Position numbers and translations under genes: made by a program. The notes below the pieces were generated by a model. That model was not told where the DNA came from and searched no databases. It was given only the letters and a program-made list of their open reading frames with translations. A stretch of 64,000 nt of DNA from Chitinibacter tainanensis DSM 15459 (lineage in GTDB: Bacteria > Pseudomonadota > Gammaproteobacteria > Burkholderiales > Chitinibacteraceae): contig NZ_KE386951.1 of assembly GCF_000429785.1 (NCBI RefSeq), positions 52,209 to 116,208 on the forward strand, read 5' to 3'. Shown piece after piece: positions 55,621 to 63,963 of this stretch (positions are counted from its first letter, which is position 1; the number at the start of each line of letters is the position of its first letter).

Positions 55621-56661
55621 TTAAAACAGCTCGTCGCTGCCGCTGGCGACTTCCTGCTGGGGCAGGGTATCGAAAAACACGATCTGATTGCGGCCACTGT
55701 CTTTGGCCTGATACAGCGCCTGATCGGCACGGCCTAAGGTCATGCTCAAGACTTCATACGGGCGAATATCGGTGACGCCACCACTGATGGTGAGCTGATC
55801 GATTTGCGGAAAGCTGTGTTTTTCGACTTTTTTGCGAAAACGCTCCAGCGCCTGCACCGCCCCTTCCCGGGTTTGCGGCCCCAGAATCACCACAAACTCT
55901 TCCCCGCCAAAGCGGAATAAGCGATCGTTGGCGCGAAAACAGGAGCGCATCAGCTGGGCGATCAGCAGCAAGACCTCATCGCCATACAAATGCCCGAGCC
56001 GATCGTTAATGCGCTTGAAGTGATCAATATCGAGCACCACCAGAAAATAATGCCCCACCCCCTGCTCTTGCCGGCGGCCATTTTGCAAAGGATGCACGCC
56101 CGGCAGATTTTGCAGCGCAGTGACGATTTTGAAAAACTGCCGCTCCAGCGTTTTGCGATTCAGCAGGCCGGTGAGGGTATCGGTTTCACCGTAATCCAGC
56201 AGCGCGATGTGGTTTTCATAAATCCGCGCCATCCCCTGCAATAAGCGAAAATCCGCCGGCACCAGACCTTTATTCAGCCGCATATCCAGCAGCGCATACA
56301 CCGACTGCTGCCGATGCAGGCCCAAAATCACCCGATTGCCATTGGCATCGACCTGTAGGGAGCTTTCCGACACCAGCGCGCCGTGCAGCAGCGGGTCTAC
56401 CTCCGCCTCACCGGCTTTCGCCGTGGTTTGCTCCAGCGAATGCTGACGGATGCCGTTTTCGTCGAATTCCACCAGCAAGCCCAGTCGCTGCTTACCGGTG
56501 CCCTGCATGGTGCGGTAAAAGCGCAGCGAGCTGGATGGCAGCATCTCGAAAATCGTCAGACACAAGCTCACAGCCAGATCATCGCGGTCGATCAGGCCGG
56601 TAAATTCAGCCAGTGAATAGATAAAATCGTGCGGGTTTTTCTGCAAATTCATGGCTGACAT
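55621..56661 (-). CDS. Diguanylate cyclase (GGDEF) with N-terminal sensor-like domain
   Basis: 346 aa. Residues about 10-155 form a GAF-like sensory region. The GGDEF domain has DIDHFKRINDRLGHLYGDEVL and GGEEF (252-256), so it should be active. An RxxD product-inhibition site (RAND, 243-246) lies five residues before it. It makes c-di-GMP. It is on the same strand 100 bp upstream of the GH18-LytTR gene, and the two may share regulation. ATG codons at 56661 and 56652 are both possible; neither has a good ribosome-binding site. Confidence 0.92.
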   Translation of the reverse strand: MSAMNLQKNPHDFIYSLAEFTGLIDRDDLAVSLCLTIFEMLPSSSLRFYRTMQGTGKQRLGLLVEFDENGIRQHSLEQTTAKAGEAEVDPLLHGALVSESSLQVDANGNRVILGLHRQQSVYALLDMRLNKGLVPADFRLLQGMARIYENHIALLDYGETDTLTGLLNRKTLERQFFKIVTALQNLPGVHPLQNGRRQEQGVGHYFLVVLDIDHFKRINDRLGHLYGDEVLLLIAQLMRSCFRANDRLFRFGGEEFVVILGPQTREGAVQALERFRKKVEKHSFPQIDQLTISGGVTDIRPYEVLSMTLGRADQALYQAKDSGRNQIVFFDTLPQQEVASGSDELF

Positions 56662-56728
56662 GCGTGCGAAAGGAACAGAGCTTCCAATCTAGACCAGCCC
56701 GCGGGCAAGCCCAAGCCCGCCGGCCGAT

Positions 56729-57523
56729 TTAGCAGCCGCTCGGCCAGTCAATCCCAGGCAGGCTGGCCGAACGCGAACCGGCCAGTGGCAAGTTATCGCG
56801 GGCGTGGTAGCTAAAGACCAGCGAATACTTGGTCTGTGTGGTGGTATTGCGGCTAGCGGCATGGAAAGTGCGCGCATCAAAGAGCACTACATCGCCAGCG
56901 GCCAGCGTTGGAAACTCGGCCCGCGCGACCCACGGGGCGGCCTCGGGGTGGCTGGCCTGCAAAAATTCCTTGGCATCAAAGGCTGCCTCGGGGAAATCCA
57001 CCCGGTGCGAGCCGGGAATAAAGCCCAAGCCGCCATTGCGCGGCGATTCTTCGCCCAGCGCGAGCCAGCTTGATACCAGCTCGGGGCGGCTAAAGCGCCA
57101 GTAACGCACATCGCGGTGCCACAGCGTATCACTGCTAAAACTAGGCTGTTTGGTCATCAGGCTATTGTGATGCGCCTGCGTCAGGGTAATGTCCGCGCTG
57201 CCCAGCAGCAGACGTAACAGCGCCAACAGCGCAGGCTCGCCCGCCCAAGCATGAAACAGCGGATGGCGCGCGGCCATTTCACGCAAGCGGCGAATGGTTG
57301 CGCCCCCTTCTGCCTGGGTGGAGCTCGGCGCCCCGGGGTAGCCCAGCTCAGCTTCCAGCTCTAGCGGCGGCAGGCGCAAATCCAGCTGGTGCATCGCCTC
57401 GGCGCGAATGGCCGCCACGCGTTCGGCGGCGAGAAAACCGCGCAAAATCACCACCCCATCGCGGGCAAAGTCGGCGGCAATCGCCGCAGGCTGGCTAAAA
57501 TCGCTGAAAGAGGAAATACCCAC
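56729..57523 (-). CDS. Phytanoyl-CoA dioxygenase (PhyH) family Fe(II)/2-oxoglutarate oxygenase
   Basis: 264 aa from a GTG start. The iron-binding facial triad is visible as LWHRDVRYW (HxD) and ARTFHAASRN (distal His), with an Arg in SHRVD. The family hydroxylates lipids, small molecules or natural products; the substrate here is unknown. No ATG stands near the conserved N-terminus; GTG at 57523 follows GATGGA at a workable distance. The codon at 57607 lies too far upstream. It is in the same-strand run with the diguanylate cyclase. Confidence 0.8.
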   Translation of the reverse strand: MGISSFSDFSQPAAIAADFARDGVVILRGFLAAERVAAIRAEAMHQLDLRLPPLELEAELGYPGAPSSTQAEGGATIRRLREMAARHPLFHAWAGEPALLALLRLLLGSADITLTQAHHNSLMTKQPSFSSDTLWHRDVRYWRFSRPELVSSWLALGEESPRNGGLGFIPGSHRVDFPEAAFDAKEFLQASHPEAAPWVARAEFPTLAAGDVVLFDARTFHAASRNTTTQTKYSLVFSYHARDNLPLAGSRSASLPGIDWPSGC

Positions 57524-57703
57524 GGTCAGTCCATCCAGATATCGAGCAGTAATTGTACTGCAATGCCGGGGCGACGCCCATGCGCACTTGCCGCAAGTGC
57601 GGGGCAATACAGCCTACATGCACGGCAGCAGGCCTTCTAATACCCACCCACCGTATAGCGCAGAAACGATTTATATAACTAGCACTACGGAACATACCCA
57701 CAA

Positions 57704-59251
57704 TTAAAGAACGGCAGGCAAAGTCACAATGGCTTGCAAGCCACCATCGGGATGGTTTTCCAGACTCAGCTCACCGCCATGGGCCTGAATGATATTGCGC
57801 GCGATGCCCAGCCCCAGCCCGTGACCGTGGCTATTGCGCTGTCGGCCGTGCTCCAGCCGAACATAGGGATCAAACAGCGTTTTCAGCGATTCTTCCGGCA
57901 CCCCCGGGCCATGGTCGCGGATGATAATCACCCGCTTGCCCACGCCTTCCAGTACTTTCACTTCGGCGCGCTGGCCGTAATACAGCGCATTATCCAAGAG
58001 ATTGCCGATCGCACGTTTCAGCGCCAAAGGCTTGCCTTTCACCCGCAGGCCGCTGCGACTAAATGCCACTTCGTGCCCGGCCAGCCGCGCATCACGCACC
58101 ATCCGCCCCAGCATGGCATCAAGGCTGATCGCGGTGTGATTTTCGTGAATATCGCTGTCTTTTACGCTTTGCAGCGCGCCTTTCACCATCATATCGAGCT
58201 CATCGAGATCTTCGTGAAACTCGGCGCGGGTGGCTTCATCATCCAGCATTTCGGTGCGCAATTTCAGCCGGGTGATGGGCGTGCGCAAATCGTGGCTAAT
58301 CGCCGAAAAGAGTTTTTCCCGGTCTTCGAGGTAGCGCACAATCCGCTCGCGCATGGCGGCAAACGCCTGCGCCGTGCGCACGAATTCAATACTGCCGGCC
58401 TCGGGCAACACCGGCGATTCGCCCCGGCCAAAGGCCTCAGCAGCATTGGAGAGTGCCGCCAGCGGGCCGGTAATCCAGCGCACCACCACCCAGCTCAACA
58501 ACAATACGGTGCACAGCGTGACAAACTGCAGCAGCCAGCGCTCAGGCGGCAAGGGATTACTGTTATCCAGAAAGAACGGATCGGGCATCAGCGTGGCTAG
58601 ATACAGCCATTGCCCGGGCTCGATCTGCGCCTGAATCACCAGCACCGGCGCTGGGCGTGGCTGGGTAAGGATGGTATTGCGAATCCAGTGATCAGGTAGC
58701 TCCAGCATATGTGTACCGGATTTATTCACCACCAGATCATCTGGCCAGGCAAACTGCACATCTAACCCCAATAGCTGCGGCAGGCGGGCAGCAAAATCGG
58801 CGTGGATTTTCTGCGTGACCAAATCGGCCATGGGCTGCGGGCCAATACTTTGAAAATCAATCGCCGAATTATTGGTGCTAATAAAAAACCGCGTGCCGCC
58901 GATTTCACGCATCTGTTCAATCACCAGATGCCGGTAGGTGAGCGGCAGGCTCTGGAAATACTGAATCGCGCTGGCCGCGCCCGAAGACACCTGCAAAGCC
59001 GCTTGCCCGACTTCCTGCTCGGATTTGGCCTGCAGATAATTCGCCCAGATCAGATTGCCCAGGATTTGCGAGGCCAGCACGCCCAGTGTCATCACCAGCA
59101 AAAAGCGCGCTAACAGGCTCGCGGGCAACAGCCGCTCAAACCAGCGCGGCGCACGGGAGCCCCAGCGCCGCTGCAAGCGCAGCCAGAAGCCAGGCGCTGG
59201 TGCTTCGCTGACTTCGGCCGGTGGAGCTGGCCGGGCGCGGGAATCAGGCAT
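57704..59251 (-). CDS. Two-component sensor histidine kinase of the sugar-uptake locus (GtrS-like)
   Basis: 515 aa. A cytoplasmic Pro-rich N-terminus precedes TM1 (47-70), a periplasmic domain of about 165 residues, TM2 (238-260), HAMP and the H-box FSAISHDLRTP (His320). The ATPase domain has NLLDNALYYG, DHGPGVP and GHGLGLGIARNI. Its start overlaps the response-regulator stop by 8 bp. The large periplasmic domain could contact the sugar-binding protein encoded first in the operon. The gene arrangement resembles the gltR-gtrS / gts glucose locus of Pseudomonas. Confidence 0.93.
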   Translation of the reverse strand: MPDSRARPAPPAEVSEAPAPGFWLRLQRRWGSRAPRWFERLLPASLLARFLLVMTLGVLASQILGNLIWANYLQAKSEQEVGQAALQVSSGAASAIQYFQSLPLTYRHLVIEQMREIGGTRFFISTNNSAIDFQSIGPQPMADLVTQKIHADFAARLPQLLGLDVQFAWPDDLVVNKSGTHMLELPDHWIRNTILTQPRPAPVLVIQAQIEPGQWLYLATLMPDPFFLDNSNPLPPERWLLQFVTLCTVLLLSWVVVRWITGPLAALSNAAEAFGRGESPVLPEAGSIEFVRTAQAFAAMRERIVRYLEDREKLFSAISHDLRTPITRLKLRTEMLDDEATRAEFHEDLDELDMMVKGALQSVKDSDIHENHTAISLDAMLGRMVRDARLAGHEVAFSRSGLRVKGKPLALKRAIGNLLDNALYYGQRAEVKVLEGVGKRVIIIRDHGPGVPEESLKTLFDPYVRLEHGRQRNSHGHGLGLGIARNIIQAHGGELSLENHPDGGLQAIVTLPAVL

Positions 59252-59963
59252 TACTCTGGCTCACCTCGGCCGAGAGCACATAGCCCGCGCCACGCACGGT
59301 TTTAATCAGGCTAGGCTGTTTGCCATTGTCGGAGAGGCGTTGACGCAGGCGGCTAACCTGCACATCCAGCGAGCGATCCAGCGGGCCAATATCGCGGCCA
59401 CGGGTTTCTTCAGCCAGCTGGCTGCGATCTAAAATCTCGCCCGGATGCTCTAGGAAAAACTTCAACAGCTGAAAATCCAGCCCGGTAAGCTTCACCAGAT
59501 CACCACTGGGCGACTGCAAAGTGCGCTCGACGGTATCAAGGGTAAAGCCGACAAACCGATAAAAGCGCCCACCGGTGCTGACGGCATCAAGCCCCGCGCG
59601 GCGGTGAATGGCCTTGATCCGCGCCAGCAATTCGCGCGGGTTGTACGGTTTGGCAATGTAATCATCGGCGCCCAGCTCCAGGCCCACAATGCGGTCGGTG
59701 TCATCCGAGCTGGCGGTCAGCATAATAATCGGCACATTGCACTGTTTGCGCACAAACTGGCACAGCGCAAAACCATCGGTATCGGGCAGCATCACATCCA
59801 GAATCACCAGACTCAGCTCGTCGCGATAACGCTCGAATTCCTGATAAAAACTCTCGCCATCGTGCGCCAGCCGCACATCATATTGGTTGCGCTCCAGATA
59901 AGCTTTGAGCAGCATCCGGGTTTTCTGGTCATCATCAACGATCAGGATTTTTCGGGTCGTCAT
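59244..59963 (-). CDS. OmpR-family response regulator (GltR-like)
   Basis: 239 aa. The receiver domain has ILIVDDDQKTR, phospho-acceptor in ILDVMLPDTDG (Asp56) and YIAKPYNPREL. The winged-helix domain ends in KTVRGAGYVLS. GGAGAAC precedes the ATG at 59963. It overlaps the upstream binding-protein gene by 29 bp and the kinase gene by 8 bp. The likely target is the divergent sugar ABC transporter operon and its own operon; this is inferred from position. Confidence 0.94.
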   Translation of the reverse strand: MTTRKILIVDDDQKTRMLLKAYLERNQYDVRLAHDGESFYQEFERYRDELSLVILDVMLPDTDGFALCQFVRKQCNVPIIMLTASSDDTDRIVGLELGADDYIAKPYNPRELLARIKAIHRRAGLDAVSTGGRFYRFVGFTLDTVERTLQSPSGDLVKLTGLDFQLLKFFLEHPGEILDRSQLAEETRGRDIGPLDRSLDVQVSRLRQRLSDNGKQPSLIKTVRGAGYVLSAEVSQSNA

Positions 59964-61227
59964 TATTGTTCTCCTGAATATTCAGCGCCCGCACCATGGC
60001 GGCCATTCTTTGCTGGTTGTCGGCCACACTCAGGCCATCATCCAGATAAAACTTATGCACTTGCGCCACCACGGCGTCTTTAAATTTTTCATCACTGGCC
60101 ATCCGGTGCACAAGGCTGGGTGCCTGCACCGCACTACCGCGATTAAAGGTCTGCCATGAATTGAGCGCACAGCGATCGAGCTGGCCTTGCTCGACCCGCG
60201 ACAAATCACGCCGCACCGTCACCGAGCCTTTCAGCCGGTTATAGCCATGCTGCACCGGCGGGCTTAGCAGCGCCTGTGCCATTTTTTCCTGCGTTTGCTG
60301 CTGCGAATAATCACCGGCAAACATCACCAGCGTATCCACACTATACAAATGCCAGTTGGCCGTACCCGGCAAGGTGGTACAGACAAAATCCGTATCCAGC
60401 TTTTTGCCCAGCGCCTGCAATTCGCCTTTAAACCAATCGCCCATAATCACCATGCCCACCTGGCCATTAGCGAGTTGTTGCGCGATCTCGGTCCAGCTTT
60501 GCTCACGCGGGGTTTTGCCACCATGCGCACGGATCTGTCGCAAGCGCTGCAAGGCATTGGCAAAGCGCACATCCAGATAGGCTTGCGGATTACGCTTTAC
60601 AAATAGCTCACGGTAAAACGCCGGCCCGCCCTCGGCCAGCACCAGCGTTTCAAATAAAGTCGCCACTTGCCAAGGCTCGCTGCTCTGGCCAAAGGGCACC
60701 ACATCGGCGGCGGCCAACCGCAGCGCCGCGCGTTTCAGATCTTCGCTGCTGTGCGGCTCGGCAATGCCCAGCTTGCGAAACAGTTTCGCGTTGTAATACA
60801 GATTATTGATGCGATGCACGCCCAGCGGGGCGGCCACCACATGCTCGCGGTGCTGCAAAAGCTGATACACCGTGGGGCTCAGCGCTTTGCTCCAGCCCTG
60901 ATAGCGGGCCACGGTATCCAGCTCTAAAATCAGCCCCAAATCAGCCCACTCGGCAATCGCCGGGCCAATCAGCTGCGCCACGGCGGGCTGTTTGCCGGCC
61001 AGCACACGGCTTTTCAATACCCGCATCGCGCCAATGCCACCACCACCGGGAATTGCCGCGTCATGCCAGTCTATGCGCTCATCAGCGAGGCGCTGTTGCA
61101 AAAACCGGGCAGCCGCACGCTCACTGGCCGAAGTCCACCAGTGCAACACGTCCAGCGATTCGGCAGCTTGCAGCGGCAAACTCAGCAGCAAGCCCAAGGC
61201 CAAGATTTTTGCTTTGTATTCAAACAC
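59935..61227 (-). CDS. GtsA-like extracellular sugar-binding protein, first gene of the two-component operon
   Basis: 430 aa. From GTG 61227 the N-terminus is a clean signal peptide (FEYKAKILALGLLLSLPLQAA). The mature part is family 1 solute-binding protein: LDVLHWWTSASERAAARFL, AIPGGGGIGAMRVLKSRVLAGKQPAVAQLIGP and MVIMGDWFKGELQALGKK closely resemble glucose-binding GtsA of Pseudomonas. It does not adjoin permease genes on its own strand but overlaps the response regulator. It may therefore feed the histidine kinase rather than, or as well as, a transporter. The longer frame uses TTG at 61278. Confidence 0.85.
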   Translation of the reverse strand: MFEYKAKILALGLLLSLPLQAAESLDVLHWWTSASERAAARFLQQRLADERIDWHDAAIPGGGGIGAMRVLKSRVLAGKQPAVAQLIGPAIAEWADLGLILELDTVARYQGWSKALSPTVYQLLQHREHVVAAPLGVHRINNLYYNAKLFRKLGIAEPHSSEDLKRAALRLAAADVVPFGQSSEPWQVATLFETLVLAEGGPAFYRELFVKRNPQAYLDVRFANALQRLRQIRAHGGKTPREQSWTEIAQQLANGQVGMVIMGDWFKGELQALGKKLDTDFVCTTLPGTANWHLYSVDTLVMFAGDYSQQQTQEKMAQALLSPPVQHGYNRLKGSVTVRRDLSRVEQGQLDRCALNSWQTFNRGSAVQAPSLVHRMASDEKFKDAVVAQVHKFYLDDGLSVADNQQRMAAMVRALNIQENNNDDPKNPDR

Positions 61228-61604
61228 CTGTTGTATACCCCACCCAGCGGCCAAACTATATCGTAAGCAAGACGACAAAATTGTAATAAAAGATCACAGA
61301 CTCTTGCTAAACCCTAACACACTCGTGCGCCAAGCATTTCATTCCAATGCTTATTTTTGCTGAGTTTGCTGCCGGTCGCGATGCGGGCTTTCGTTAATAT
61401 CTGTAACAGCCGCAGGAAAAGATTACGCCCCGATTTTCAATTAAATTGTTCAATATCAAATACATAGCTGATTCGACACGGTTTCATCAGCCTGTATTCG
61501 TGTCACAAAAATCGCCGTGCTACTTTGCCGACACCGTGGCAACAGATCACGGCAACCAAAGCGCCACCTTCATAACAACGGCGCGCACTGAGGATATATC
61601 GAAC
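61228..61604. promoter_or_regulatory. Divergent regulatory region between sensor operon and ABC transporter
   Basis: 377 bp without a gene. It must hold promoters for both directions. I see a perfect 7-bp inverted repeat at 61332-61352 (listed separately) and A/T-rich stretches at 61435-61465. GACACG (61484-61489) and CGTGTC (61499-61504) make a further possible inverted repeat. No -35/-10 pair is convincing by eye. Confidence 0.5.
61332..61352. promoter_or_regulatory. Perfect inverted repeat AAGCATT-N7-AATGCTT
   Basis: Two perfect 7-bp arms with a 7-bp centre in the divergent region, about 105 bp from the sensor-operon start and 250 bp from the transporter start. It is a candidate operator. 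OmpR-type regulators more often bind direct repeats, so another regulator is possible; a terminator is unlikely in a divergent region, although T's follow on the plus strand. Confidence 0.45.
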
Positions 61605-62849
61605 ATGCAACATGCAAGCACAAAACTGCTGCTGGGCAGCCTTTTACTGGCCAGCACGCTGGCGCAAGCTGGCACCGTCACCATCGAATCTTGGCGGGTG
61701 GATGACAAGGCGCTGTGGGAAGACGTTTTGATCCCGGCTTTCCAAAAGAAAAACCCCGGCATTCAGGTTAAATTCGCCCCAACTGCTCCGACCGAATACG
61801 ATTCATCGCTGACCGCCCGCCTCACCGGCGGCACCGCTGGCGATCTGATCACCTGCCGCCCGTTTGATAAATCGCTGACACTGTTTAAACAAGGCCAACT
61901 GGAAAAACTCGACGGCAAAGCCGGCATGGAGAACTTCCCAGCCTCGGCCAAAGTGGCGTGGCAAACCGATGACGGCAAAGACACTTACTGCATGCCGATG
62001 GCCTCGGTGATTCACGGTTTCTTCTACAACAAGAAGATCTTCAAAGACCTGAATCTGAAAGAGCCAAAAACCCAGGCTGAATTCTTCGCTACGCTCGAAG
62101 CGCTGAAAAAAGCCGGCAAAGTGCCACTGGCGCTGGGGACTGCCGATCAGTGGGAATCCAACCAGATCGTATTCACCAGCATTGGCGCGAATTACTGGAA
62201 AGGCGAAGAAGGCCGTAAAGCGCTGATCGCCGGCAAAGCCAAATTCACCGACCCACAATTTGTGGCCGCCTGGGATCAGATGGCCAAGTGGGGCCCGTAT
62301 CTGAGTAAAGGCGCGTCAGCCCAAACTTATGCCGATAGCCAAAACTTGTTCGCGATGGGCAAAGCCGGCATCTACCCAGCCGGCTCTTGGGATATCGCTT
62401 ACTTCAATCAGCAAGGTCTGGATTTCGGCGCCTTCCCGCCGCCAGTAGCTAAAGCCGGCGACAAATGCCAGATTTCGGATCACACCGACATCGGCATGGG
62501 CGTAAACCCAAAAGGCAAAAACAAAGCCGACGCGTATAAATTCCTGGCTTGGCTCGGTTCGCAAGAATTTGCTGATCTCTACACCAACAAAGTCACTGGC
62601 TTCTTCTCGCTGTCGAACCACCTGATTAGCGTGAAAGACCCCGTCGCCAAGCAAATGATCGACTGGCGCAAAACCTGCGGCTCCACCATCCGCCTGAACG
62701 CGCAGATCATGAATCGTGGCGAGCCAGCGATGGAAAACGAGCTGTGGAATGTGAGCTCGCAAGTCTTGAACGGCAAAATGGCGCCGAAAGACGCCGCGGC
62801 CAAAATCCAGACTGGCTTTGCCAAATGGTATAAACCGCAGCAGAAATAA
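61605..62849 (+). CDS. Sugar ABC transporter substrate-binding protein (CUT1 type)
   Basis: 414 aa. The signal peptide is TKLLLGSLLLASTLAQA. The mature protein is an SBP_bac_1 family sugar-binding protein (VTIESWRVDDKALWEDVLIPAFQKKNPGIQVKFAP, GKAGIYPAGSWDIAYFNQQ). The ligand is unknown; chito-oligosaccharides, glucose or another sugar are all possible. The ATG at 61605 is chosen for the signal peptide; GAGGA lies 12 bases upstream. It is followed by permease genes, with a terminator-like hairpin in between, so the binding protein may be made in excess. Confidence 0.93.
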   Translation: MQHASTKLLLGSLLLASTLAQAGTVTIESWRVDDKALWEDVLIPAFQKKNPGIQVKFAPTAPTEYDSSLTARLTGGTAGDLITCRPFDKSLTLFKQGQLEKLDGKAGMENFPASAKVAWQTDDGKDTYCMPMASVIHGFFYNKKIFKDLNLKEPKTQAEFFATLEALKKAGKVPLALGTADQWESNQIVFTSIGANYWKGEEGRKALIAGKAKFTDPQFVAAWDQMAKWGPYLSKGASAQTYADSQNLFAMGKAGIYPAGSWDIAYFNQQGLDFGAFPPPVAKAGDKCQISDHTDIGMGVNPKGKNKADAYKFLAWLGSQEFADLYTNKVTGFFSLSNHLISVKDPVAKQMIDWRKTCGSTIRLNAQIMNRGEPAMENELWNVSSQVLNGKMAPKDAAAKIQTGFAKWYKPQQK

Positions 62850-62946
62850 GCAGGGAACCCCTGCCGGGTATAGCACTGCAATCATTATTGGTAGATTGTT
62901 GTAGCGCTATACCCACCCTCTCCTCCTCCTCGCTCATCCGCGAGCT

Positions 62947-62991
62947 GGCCGGCAGCAGCCTGCATGATCGCTTGTTGCCGGCCCTTTTTTT
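62947..62991 (+). terminator. Intra-operon terminator / attenuator after the binding-protein gene
   Basis: GGCCGGCA and TGCCGGCC form a perfect 8-bp stem with a 21-nt loop, followed by CTTTTTTTG. A second smaller hairpin, GCAGGG/CCCTGC, follows the stop codon at 62850. Partial termination would lower permease expression relative to the binding protein, as is common in sugar ABC operons. Confidence 0.75.
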
Positions 62992-63042
62992 GTGCAAATT
63001 CGCTGCCGCAAGGCAGCCCAAGTTCGACCCAGGGAGCCTGCG

Positions 63043-63954
63043 ATGAAACGCATGCCATGGCATATTGCCGTCTTTCTCGCCCCGGCCGTGTTGGTGTATT
63101 CGGTGTTCAGCGCTTTGCCGCTGCTCGATACCCTGCGGCTAGGTTTTTACGCCACCACCGATACCGGCAGCACGCATTTTGCCGGGCTTAGTAATTACCT
63201 GACTATCCTCACCGATCCGGCCTGGTCGGCCGCGTTCTGGAATGCGATGTGGAATAACTGCAAGTTTTTCTTCATCCATTTGCTGATCCAAAACCCGATT
63301 GGCCTCGTGCTCGCCACGCTGCTCTCGCTCAAGGGCCTCAAAGGCGCGCGCCACTATCGCACGCTGATTTTCCTGCCGACGCTCTTGTCGGTGGTGATCA
63401 TTGGCTTTATCTGGCAGCTGATTCTGTCGCCGCTGTGGGGCGTGTCCGAAGGCTTGATGGCCAAGGTCGGCCTCGCGGATTATTTCGCGCCGTGGCTGGG
63501 CCAGGAAAGCAGCGCGCTGATTACGCTGGCGCTGATTTCGGTGTGGCAGTTTGTCGGGATTCCGATGATGCTGATCTACGCCGCGCTGCTGGCGGTGCCC
63601 GAAGACATCGTTGAGGCCGCGCATGTGGAAGGCGCTTCGGCGTGGCGCATTTTCTGGGAAATCAAACTGCCGCTGATTTTGCCGACGCTGGGCCTCGTTA
63701 CCATCCTGACCTTTGTCGGCAACTTTAATGCTTTTGATCTGATTTATTCGGTCAAAGGCGCCATCGCCGGCCCGAACTACAGCACCGATATTCTCGGCAC
63801 GCTGTTTTACCGCACCTTCTTTGGCTACCAAAGCCAGGTCGGCAGCCCAACCATGGGCGCGGCCGTGGCCACGCTGATGTTTTTGGTCATCCTCGCCGGG
63901 GTGGGAACGTATTTCTATTTCGTGCAGCGCAAGCTGACACGTTACGAGCTGTGA
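63043..63954 (+). CDS. Sugar ABC transporter permease (MalF-like, CUT1)
   Basis: 303 aa, six membrane helices. The EAA loop that contacts the ATPase reads EAAHVEGASAWRIFWEIKLPLILP. The N-terminal segment HIAVFLAPAVLVYSVFSALPLLDTLRLGF is typical of CUT1 permeases. AGGGAG six bases before the ATG at 63043 fixes the start. It follows the binding-protein gene and precedes a second permease gene. Confidence 0.94.
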   Translation: MKRMPWHIAVFLAPAVLVYSVFSALPLLDTLRLGFYATTDTGSTHFAGLSNYLTILTDPAWSAAFWNAMWNNCKFFFIHLLIQNPIGLVLATLLSLKGLKGARHYRTLIFLPTLLSVVIIGFIWQLILSPLWGVSEGLMAKVGLADYFAPWLGQESSALITLALISVWQFVGIPMMLIYAALLAVPEDIVEAAHVEGASAWRIFWEIKLPLILPTLGLVTILTFVGNFNAFDLIYSVKGAIAGPNYSTDILGTLFYRTFFGYQSQVGSPTMGAAVATLMFLVILAGVGTYFYFVQRKLTRYEL

Positions 63955-63963
63955 GGCTGCGCG

